Assembly (NCBI GenBank): GCA_900548515.1
Contig: URKU01000095.1
Location: 1 to 7,328 of the forward strand
Reading direction: 5' to 3'
Origin: an uncultured Collinsella sp.
GTDB taxonomy: Bacteria > Actinomycetota > Coriobacteriia > Coriobacteriales > Coriobacteriaceae
Length of the DNA stretch: 7,328 nt
In this document: one piece after another, positions 1 through 5,274 of the stretch
Position numbering within the stretch: position 1 is the stretch's first letter
How the letters are laid out: each line of letters starts with the position of its first letter
Program-made: the position numbers and the translations under genes
The notes under the pieces: model-generated
The model's database searches: none
What the model was told of the DNA's origin: nothing
The model's input: the letters and a program-made list of their open reading frames with translations, nothing else

Positions 1-14
1 AAACCTGCAAACTT

Positions 15-35
15 GTTCACATGAATCATGTTTAC
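15..35. promoter_or_regulatory. operator-like palindrome, function unknown
   Basis: The core is a perfect odd-centred dyad ACATGA-A-TCATGT at 19-31. Symmetry resumes two bases further out with GT (15-16) and AC (34-35), so 8 of 10 base pairs around the centre at position 25 are symmetric. This spacing suits a dimeric DNA-binding protein. The site lies in the non-coding stretch left of moaC and could belong to a gene outside the window. A 13-bp dyad of this kind is expected by chance once or twice in a window this size, so support is weak. Confidence 0.2.
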
Positions 36-104
36 CAAACCGCCCCGTTTCTGCCACGGGTACCGGCTTTCGTCGTCACGGGCGAGAGAGGGAAACCGCA
101 CCGT

Positions 105-120
105 CCCAGCCGATGCTGGG
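105..120 (-). terminator. weak stem-loop downstream of moaC
   Basis: A perfect 6-bp GC-rich stem (CCCAGC / GCTGGG) with a four-base loop starts about 20 bases beyond the moaC stop codon. No T-tract follows it on the minus strand, so it is not a convincing Rho-independent terminator. At most it is a pause or 3'-end structure for the moaA-moaC transcript. Apart from this hairpin and the palindrome at 15-35 I see nothing in 1-139. Confidence 0.25.
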
Positions 121-139
121 CACGCAACGCCAGAGAGAA

Positions 140-829
140 TCAGAAAGCGCGTTCCCAGAGGCCGGACTTGCCGCCTTCTTTCTTGAGCAGGCGCACGTCC
201 ATGATCTCCATGCCGCGGTCGACGGCCTTGCACATGTCGTAGATGGTCAGACACGCGGCGCTCGCGCCGGTCAGCGCCTCCATCTCGATGCCCGTCTTAC
301 CCGTCACACCTGCCGTGACCAGCACATGAAAGCCGACCTGCCCGTCGGGACGTGCCGGCGCCCAGCCCTCGGGCACGTCCTCGGCAGACGTTCCTGCCGG
401 AGCGATGGGCTCGATATCGCACTTGCTCTTGGTAATGAGCAGCGGATGGCACATGGGAATGATGTCGCTCGTGCGTTTGATGGCCATGATGCCCGCGACG
501 CGCGCGCAGGCGAGCACGTCGCCCTTCTTGGCGCGGTCCTGCAGCACCATGGCCTGCGTCTCGGGGTGCATGAGGATGGTGCCCTCGGCAATAGCAATGC
601 GATGGGTCTCGGCCTTGTCGGACACGTCGACCATGCGTACCTCGCCCTTGGCGTCCACGTGCGTCAGCTCGTCACGACGGGCGTCGCGGGCGGGCTCGGT
701 GGCAGCACTGGCAGTCGGCTGCGCGGACGCGTCGGCGTTACCAGCATTCGCCGCAGCCGTGACTTTGTGGGCAGACATCGCGGCCCTGCGAGCGGCCTTG
801 GTGGCATCGGCGTACCTGCTCTTGGCCAT
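140..829 (-). CDS. moaC: cyclic pyranopterin monophosphate synthase MoaC
   Basis: MoaC turns the MoaA product 3',8-cyclo-7,8-dihydro-GTP into cyclic pyranopterin monophosphate, the first stable molybdenum cofactor intermediate, in the cytoplasm. The 229-residue product carries the whole family core: MVDVSDKAETHR near residues 66-77, KKGD at 101-104, IPMCHPL at 124-130, LTGKTG-like VTGKTG at 175-180, EMEALT at 182-187, IYDMCKAV at 196-203 and GGKSG at 219-223. Family knowledge points to K102, H128, D198 and K201 as the active-site residues, and all are present. The ATG at 829 is chosen because a GGAGG at 838-842 lies eight bases upstream; an in-frame ATG at 874 lies inside moaA without this support. 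The gene starts four bases after the moaA stop, so the two are coupled. Compared with the roughly 160-residue E. coli protein there is an Ala-rich N-terminal extension of about 54 residues and an insertion of about 17 residues near 141-160. The identification is secure. Confidence 0.96.
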   Translation of the reverse strand: MAKSRYADATKAARRAAMSAHKVTAAANAGNADASAQPTASAATEPARDARRDELTHVDAKGEVRMVDVSDKAETHRIAIAEGTILMHPETQAMVLQDRAKKGDVLACARVAGIMAIKRTSDIIPMCHPLLITKSKCDIEPIAPAGTSAEDVPEGWAPARPDGQVGFHVLVTAGVTGKTGIEMEALTGASAACLTIYDMCKAVDRGMEIMDVRLLKKEGGKSGLWERAF

Positions 830-833
830 ATGA

Positions 834-1889
834 TCATCCTCCGATTTGGGACATAAATCGTTGCGTGCCCTCAATTATCGCGTGTTCCTGCGGTTTGTGG
901 GCCACGGCATCGCGCCAAATCGAAAGTACCTGCATATCATCACCACGGCGCAGCGACTCACGCACCGAATACTCGGCATCGTTGAACAGGCACGGACGCA
1001 CGTTGCCATCGGCCGTCAGGCGCAGACGGTTGCAGTTCGCGCAAAAATGGTTGGACATGGCACTGATGAAGCCGACCGTTCCCGCCGCACCCGGAAAGTG
1101 CCAATAGCGCGCAGGACCCGCGCCGGCAGGAGCGTCGTTGATGTCGAGCGGCTCGAGCTCGCCCAGCCCCGCCGCGGCTGCCCCGGCATTGATGCGCGCC
1201 CGCAGCTCGTCACTCGGCACGGTGTCGCTCGCGTCCCACAGCTCGGGATTGAGCGCGGGCGCGTGAGGGTCCACAGCGCAATGCGAGCTCGTGTGCTCGT
1301 CGCCGATGGGCATGTATTCGATAAATCGCAGGTGGATGGGGCGGTCGAGCGTGAGTCGCGCGAGGGCCGCCACATCCTGGTTGAGCCGGCGCACCACAAC
1401 ACAGTTGACCTTAACGGGCTCAAAGCCCCAAGCCAGCGCCGCGTCGATGCCAGCCATGGTCTGCTCGAGCCGACCCAGACGCGTGATCTTTCCAAAGAGC
1501 GTAGGGTCGAGCGTGTCGAGCGAGATGTTGACGCGGTTAAGCCCGGCATCTTTGAGCTGCGGCGCCAGCTTGGGCAGCAGGGCGCCGTTGGTGGTGAGCG
1601 AGATGTCCTCGATCTGCGGAATCGCGCGGATGTCGCGAATAAGCGGAATAATACGGCGGCTGACCAGCGGCTCGCCGCCCGTCAGGCGCACGCGGCGAAT
1701 GCCCTCCCCCGCCACCAAGCGCACAAAGCGGGCGATTTCCTCGGCACTGAGCAGCTCGTCGTGTGCACGGGGCGCCACGCCATCGGCCGGCATGCAATAG
1801 ATGCAGCGGAAATTGCACTTGTCGGTAACGGCAATGCGCAGGTAGTTGATGTCGCGGCCAAAGCCGTCATGTTGCACGTGCCCGTCCAC
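834..1889 (-). CDS. moaA: GTP 3',8-cyclase MoaA (radical SAM)
   Basis: MoaA uses a radical SAM [4Fe-4S] cluster and a second C-terminal [4Fe-4S] cluster to rearrange GTP into 3',8-cyclo-7,8-dihydro-GTP, the first step of molybdenum cofactor synthesis. The 351-residue protein has normal family length. The radical SAM motif CNFRCIYC gives Cys25, Cys29 and Cys32. GGEP at 71-74 is the SAM-binding motif, and the second cluster is ligated by Cys283, Cys286 and Cys300 (CxxCx13C). HLRFIEYMP at 186-194 is also typical. The protein ends in the conserved Gly-Gly tail (350-351) needed for catalysis. The start is GTG at 1889, with GGGAGGG at 1894-1900 just upstream; no other start leaves the N-terminus intact. 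A possible -10 (TATTAT on the minus strand) lies at 1930-1935, but I see no good -35, so the promoter is uncertain. moaC follows at once, and its ribosome binding site is made from the last moaA codons. Confidence 0.97.
   Translation of the reverse strand: MDGHVQHDGFGRDINYLRIAVTDKCNFRCIYCMPADGVAPRAHDELLSAEEIARFVRLVAGEGIRRVRLTGGEPLVSRRIIPLIRDIRAIPQIEDISLTTNGALLPKLAPQLKDAGLNRVNISLDTLDPTLFGKITRLGRLEQTMAGIDAALAWGFEPVKVNCVVVRRLNQDVAALARLTLDRPIHLRFIEYMPIGDEHTSSHCAVDPHAPALNPELWDASDTVPSDELRARINAGAAAAGLGELEPLDINDAPAGAGPARYWHFPGAAGTVGFISAMSNHFCANCNRLRLTADGNVRPCLFNDAEYSVRESLRRGDDMQVLSIWRDAVAHKPQEHAIIEGTQRFMSQIGG
838..842 (-). promoter_or_regulatory. moaC ribosome binding site inside moaA
   Basis: On the minus strand the last moaA codons read GGA GGA TGA. 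The GGAGG they contain lies eight bases before the moaC ATG at 829. It decides the moaC start and implies translational coupling. The same bases encode the functional Gly-Gly tail of MoaA. Confidence 0.85.
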
Positions 1890-2021
1890 GCGGCCCTCCC
1901 CTCACGCGGCGTTTTATTCTTCGGAAAACATAATACCCCATGCGAGAATCATGCCGACACCCGTACGACAGGACAGGCCGCTTCGAGCAAGACCGGCTTC
2001 CCAAGCCCATCCTCAGCACAG

Positions 2022-2082
2022 ACCATCACAACATTCGTTGCTTTTCCCGTTTTTGGCAAAAAACGTCGAATGTTGTGATGGT
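2022..2082. repeat. palindromic intergenic element, copy A
   Basis: Two perfect 16-bp arms, accatcacaacattcg at 2022-2037 and its exact reverse complement at 2067-2082, enclose a 29-bp centre. Pairing can extend outward by three more bases if one G-T wobble is allowed. The centre holds a nested dyad, cgttttt / aaaaacg around ggca, so a long hairpin with an internal stem could form. The element begins 41 bases beyond the stop codon of the minus-strand gene ending at 2123 and lies upstream of moaA. No T-tract follows on either strand, so it is not a standard terminator. It is nearly identical to copy B. It may be a dispersed REP- or MITE-like element, a 3'-end stabiliser or a protein-binding site; the sequence does not decide between these. 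Confidence 0.9.
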
Positions 2083-2106
2083 TTGCCTGCCCACGGTACC
2101 CCGTAG

Positions 2107-2124
2107 AGGGACCAAAACGTCCCT
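2107..2124 (-). other. small stem-loop overlapping a stop codon
   Basis: AGGGAC (2107-2112) and GTCCCT (2119-2124) form a perfect 6-bp stem around the loop CAAAAC. The right arm overlaps the TAG stop (2123-2125) of the gene read from 3160. Together with copy A about 25 bases further on, it may help shape the 3' end of that transcript. No U-tract follows, so I do not call it a terminator. Confidence 0.35.
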
Positions 2125-3160
2125 AAAGGCCGCCGTCCCAGTGCCGAATCACGAATTCTCGCAGGTCGTTTTGACGTTTCTGGAACGCTTCGCTTCGGTC
2201 GCACTTAAGGCCCATAGCGAGCGCGATGGCGTTCATCGCCCGGTGCAATTGCAGCTGGTGGGCAAACTGAGTCCCGGTGAGGACGATCATCCTAAAGCCC
2301 AGCGCGCTCAGCACGGTCATACGCTCCGCATCCGACGCGCTGCGCTGTTTATCAAGATGGTCCGAGCCGTTGTATTCAATCCCTGTACCGCTTGCAGGCG
2401 CATATACATCGATCTCGAAATACCCGGCCTTTGCAAGATACTTGAACTCGTTGGGAACATTGACCCGATGGTTGAGCTCGATCTTGGCGTATCCCAGCCC
2501 GCCCTGGGAACGTTTTGCTACAACCATGATTGCGGTGGCCGTCTCCATGGGCGACCGCGCGCCATCGTGCACGCGCTTGAGCACGGCGGCCGCGCGTATA
2601 GCCCCCTGACGAGATCGGTTCTCATTGCAATAGGCAATCAAGTCGGCAACGGTATACCTCTGCCCCATCTCGATATAATCGCCTGTCGACAGATGATTCA
2701 AATGGTATCGGGCACAGATTTCGTAGCCATATTCCAGCTGCTCGGGCTCGCTCATCCACGAACCCGCTTGGACAAAGCACATGGCCTCATCAACCACCAG
2801 AAGGCCCTCTGCCACCTCGATAAGATGGCCTGGAGGTACCGGCGCCCCAAACACGTGGCACCTAAATCCAGCCGGCGTCGAGCGCTCAAAATCGAAGTTG
2901 ACGAGCGTGTCGATATGATCGAGCTCTTCTCGTGGAATACCGAGCGAAACCAGATAGTCGGTAACGATCCCAACTGCCGTTGAAGCCCTCAGCCCCTTGG
3001 TATCAAGCCCCAATTTGGGCAGGTCCGCAGTCGGCTCTGCCTCGTTAGCAAGCGAGTCCTCATCGTATAGGCTGCTTGCTCGCGAGAGCGGCTCGGACGG
3101 GCGCGCCACGTTGTGGTACAGCCAGGCAGTCTTATGGGACAGGACGATCGGCAGGTCCAT
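2123..3160 (-). CDS. AbiEi-like / DUF559-like protein, function unknown
   Basis: This 345-residue protein has no established function. Its layout resembles actinobacterial proteins annotated as type IV antitoxin AbiEi-like or DUF559 (Vsr-type endonuclease fold). The N-terminus has LPIVLSHKTAWLYHN (3-17), comparable to the 'LSH.SA..LH' start of those proteins. The middle has an 'H.FG.P' stretch (102-107) and SPMET (203-207), matching the usual 'SP.E' before the nuclease-like domain. The C-terminal part has EIDVYAP (249-255), IEYNGSDH (261-268), then D277, R280, L284 and G288, following the DUF559 pattern E-x-DG-x-x-H...D..R...L...G, with Asn264 where Asp is usual. There is no signal peptide or membrane segment, so it should be cytoplasmic. 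The ATG at 3160 is supported by GGAGG at 3165-3169. Sampled lines are poorer in GC than the neighbours (26/60 at 2401-2460 and 30/60 at 2641-2700, against 45/60 at 3601-3660), which suggests acquisition. No partner toxin is adjacent. The family assignment is from motif memory only; nuclease or antitoxin activity is inference. Confidence 0.8.
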   Translation of the reverse strand: MDLPIVLSHKTAWLYHNVARPSEPLSRASSLYDEDSLANEAEPTADLPKLGLDTKGLRASTAVGIVTDYLVSLGIPREELDHIDTLVNFDFERSTPAGFRCHVFGAPVPPGHLIEVAEGLLVVDEAMCFVQAGSWMSEPEQLEYGYEICARYHLNHLSTGDYIEMGQRYTVADLIAYCNENRSRQGAIRAAAVLKRVHDGARSPMETATAIMVVAKRSQGGLGYAKIELNHRVNVPNEFKYLAKAGYFEIDVYAPASGTGIEYNGSDHLDKQRSASDAERMTVLSALGFRMIVLTGTQFAHQLQLHRAMNAIALAMGLKCDRSEAFQKRQNDLREFVIRHWDGGL

Positions 3161-3212
3161 GAGCCCTCCAATGGAGTCGGATAACCAACCTTATTCCCCT
3201 GCCCACGGGTCC

Positions 3213-3228
3213 GCACACCTTCGTGCGC
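3213..3228. other. small hairpin upstream of the unknown gene
   Basis: GCACAC (3213-3218) and GTGCGC (3223-3228) pair around a four-base loop with one G-T wobble on one strand. It lies about 53 bases upstream of the ATG at 3160, so it may be in the 5' untranslated region of that gene. I found no convincing -35/-10 pair in 3161-3261. A regulatory role is possible but unsupported. Confidence 0.2.
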
Positions 3229-3261
3229 AAGAAAGCGATTCCACCCGGTCGAGTGGCAGAA

Positions 3262-3326
3262 AAACCATCACAACATTCGATGCTTTTCCCGATTTTGGCA
3301 AAAAACGCCGAATGTTGTGATGGTTT
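3262..3326. repeat. palindromic intergenic element, copy B
   Basis: Two perfect 18-bp arms, aaaccatcacaacattcg at 3262-3279 and its reverse complement at 3309-3326, enclose a 29-bp centre. Over the 61 bases shared with copy A there are only three differences, all in the centre, and both copies have the same orientation. The element starts 50 bases beyond the exporter stop codon at 3376. On the minus strand the second arm runs into TTTTT, most of it inside the stem, so this copy could work as a terminator for the exporter genes, although the tract is short. The central cgattttggcaaaaaacg has an A-A mismatch in the nested stem that copy A pairs fully, so the differences do not preserve pairing. 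Confidence 0.9.
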
Positions 3327-3375
3327 GAGGCGAGGTGAGAGGCACGGAGGGGTCAAAGCATCGTGCTCGAACGGG

Positions 3376-5274
3376 TTAATCCAGCTCTTTTAAGCCATGC
3401 GCCAGCTGCCAGTACTCGCCGTGCTGGGCGAGCAGCTCTTCGTGCGTGCCGCGCTCGATGATGCGGCCGTGTTCGAGGACCATGATGGCGTCGGCGTCGC
3501 GGACGGTGGACAGGCGGTGCGCGATCATAAACGTGGTGCGACCGCGCATGATGCGGTCCATACCGCGCTCGATGAGCTTTTCGGTACGCGTGTCAATGGA
3601 GCTCGTGGCCTCGTCCAGGATGAGCACCGGCGGATCGGCGACGGCCACGCGCGCGATGGCGAGCAGCTGACGCTGACCCTGCGACAGGTTGGCGCCGTCG
3701 GCCGTGACCGGTGTGTCGTAGCCCCGCGGCAGGCGGCGGATAAACGAGTCGGCGCAGGCGGCCTCGGCAGCGGCGCGCACCTCCTCTTCGGTCGCGTCGA
3801 GCTTGCCAAAGCGGATGTTCTGCGCAATGGTGCCGCTAAACAGGTGCGTGTCCTGCAGCACAATGCCGAGCGACCCGCGCAGGCTGGCCTTGGCAATGTG
3901 CTTGACGTCGATGCCGTCGTACGTGATCTCGCCGTCATCGACCTCGTAGAAGCGGTTGATGAGGTTGGTAATAGTCGTCTTGCCGGCGCCCGTCGAGCCC
4001 ACAAACGCGATCTTTTGCCCCGGCTTGGCAAACAGGTTGAGGTCCGTGAGCACGCGCGCACCTGGCACGTAGGAAAAATCCACGGCATGGAAGCGCACGT
4101 CGCCGGCAAGCGGGACCAAGTCGCACGTGAGCTCGGTGCCGTCGGCAGCCACCGCGCGGCCCGACTCATCAACGGCTGTCACATCATGCAGATGCCCGTA
4201 CGCGCCCACGCCCTGGCCCTCGGGAATCTTCCACGCCCACGCGGCGTCGCCCGTCTGCACCAGCTCCACGCAGCCCTCGTCCACCTCGGGTTTAAGGTCC
4301 ATAGCCGCAAACAGGCGCTCGGCACCGGCCAACGCGTTGAGCAAGAAGTTGCCGAGCTGCGTAAACTGGTTGATGGGCATGGCGGCCTGGCGCACAAAGA
4401 CCAGGTAGCTTGCAAGCGCGCCCACATCGGCGAGCCCCTTGATGCAGAGCATGCCGCCCGCCACGGCGACGATGGCATAGTTGACGTAGCCAATCACGAC
4501 GGTCATGGGCACCATGGAGTTGGCATAGCTCACGGCGGCGGTACCGGTGCGGCGAAGCTCGTCGTTGCGGCAGGTGAAGCCGGCGACATTCGCTGCCTCA
4601 CGGTTAAAGACCTTGATGACCTTTTGACCCGAGACCATCTCTTCGATATATCCGTCCAGGTCGCCAAGCGATGCCTGCTGGGCAGCAAAGAAACGCTTAG
4701 AGCGCGCGCCCGAGTAGCGCGCATACAGCACAATGGCCGCATCGCACACGAGTGTGATAATCGTGAGCTGCCAGTTAAGGATGATGAGCATAGCCGTGGT
4801 GCCCACAACCTGAATGGCGGCCTGAATCACGTTGGCAAAGCTGTTGTTAAGCGCCTCGGAGACGGTGTCGACGTCGTTGGTGAAAAAACTCATGATGTCG
4901 CCCGAGCGCGTGCTGTCAAAATAACTGAGCGGCAGCGTCTGGATGTGCGCGAACAGGTCGCGGCGAATATCGGACACCACGTGTTGGGCCGCGCGCACCA
5001 TGATCTGTGAGTAGCCCAGGGCCGAGAGCACGCCCGCGGCGTAGATGATCGCCGTCAGGATGACCTGCTTGGCGAGCAGTTCCTCCCCGCCCGTAGCCAA
5101 ACCGTTAACGATGGGGCGCACCATGTAGGTGCCGGCGAGGCTCGCGATGGCGGCAACGGAGGCGAGCACGCCCACCGCGAGCAACGAGAACTTGGCATGC
5201 CCCATGTAGGAGAGCAGGCGGCGCACGGTGCGCTTGAGGTCGGCCGGGCGTGCTTGGGCTGCGGTCTTAGGCAT
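3376..5274 (-). CDS. ABC exporter subunit, canonical ATPase half
   Basis: This is a type IV (ABCB-like) half-transporter with fused membrane and ATPase domains, 632 residues. It probably has six membrane helices, near residues 26-49, 70-90, 148-168, 170-187, 252-277 and 283-302. The ATPase domain (about 391-632) has A-loop Tyr402, Walker A GSTGAGKT (426-433), Q-loop Gln474, signature LSQGQ (530-534) instead of LSGGQ, Walker B LILDE with Asp554 and catalytic Glu555, and switch His586. Its catalytic residues are therefore intact while its signature is altered, as in the active half of heterodimeric exporters such as TM287/288 or BmrCD. The ATG at 5274 is preceded by a strong ribosome binding site at 5280-5289 and overlaps the upstream gene by eight bases. 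The frame stays open to 5946, but that stretch encodes the partner in another frame. A linker of about 60 residues (331-390), containing a Trp-Ala-Trp, separates the membrane and ATPase domains and is longer than usual. The substrate cannot be inferred. Confidence 0.95.
   Translation of the reverse strand: MPKTAAQARPADLKRTVRRLLSYMGHAKFSLLAVGVLASVAAIASLAGTYMVRPIVNGLATGGEELLAKQVILTAIIYAAGVLSALGYSQIMVRAAQHVVSDIRRDLFAHIQTLPLSYFDSTRSGDIMSFFTNDVDTVSEALNNSFANVIQAAIQVVGTTAMLIILNWQLTIITLVCDAAIVLYARYSGARSKRFFAAQQASLGDLDGYIEEMVSGQKVIKVFNREAANVAGFTCRNDELRRTGTAAVSYANSMVPMTVVIGYVNYAIVAVAGGMLCIKGLADVGALASYLVFVRQAAMPINQFTQLGNFLLNALAGAERLFAAMDLKPEVDEGCVELVQTGDAAWAWKIPEGQGVGAYGHLHDVTAVDESGRAVAADGTELTCDLVPLAGDVRFHAVDFSYVPGARVLTDLNLFAKPGQKIAFVGSTGAGKTTITNLINRFYEVDDGEITYDGIDVKHIAKASLRGSLGIVLQDTHLFSGTIAQNIRFGKLDATEEEVRAAAEAACADSFIRRLPRGYDTPVTADGANLSQGQRQLLAIARVAVADPPVLILDEATSSIDTRTEKLIERGMDRIMRGRTTFMIAHRLSTVRDADAIMVLEHGRIIERGTHEELLAQHGEYWQLAHGLKELD

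Noticed and set aside
830..874. Upstream ATG for moaC at 874
   Set aside because: It would overlap moaA by about 40 bases without a good ribosome binding site; the ATG at 829 has GGAGG at the right distance.
1890..2021. Molybdenum cofactor riboswitch upstream of moaA
   Set aside because: I see no extended conserved hairpin set beyond palindromic element A, which also occurs at an unrelated site at 3262-3326.
846..2078. 410-residue plus-strand open frame opposite moaA
   Set aside because: It is antisense to a well-conserved gene, has no motifs, and runs into palindromic element A.
2013..2204. Small open frames running through the palindromic elements (also 2997-3356)
   Set aside because: They exist because the elements happen to lack stops in some frames; they have no ribosome binding site or family and overlap genes or repeats.
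2022..3326. CRISPR array
   Set aside because: There are only two repeat units, 1.2 kb apart, with a gene between them and no regular spacers.
3397..5010. Long plus-strand open frame opposite the exporter gene
   Set aside because: It is antisense to a gene with complete ABC motifs, its product is rich in His, Arg and Val without recognisable domains, and such open antisense frames are common in GC-rich DNA.
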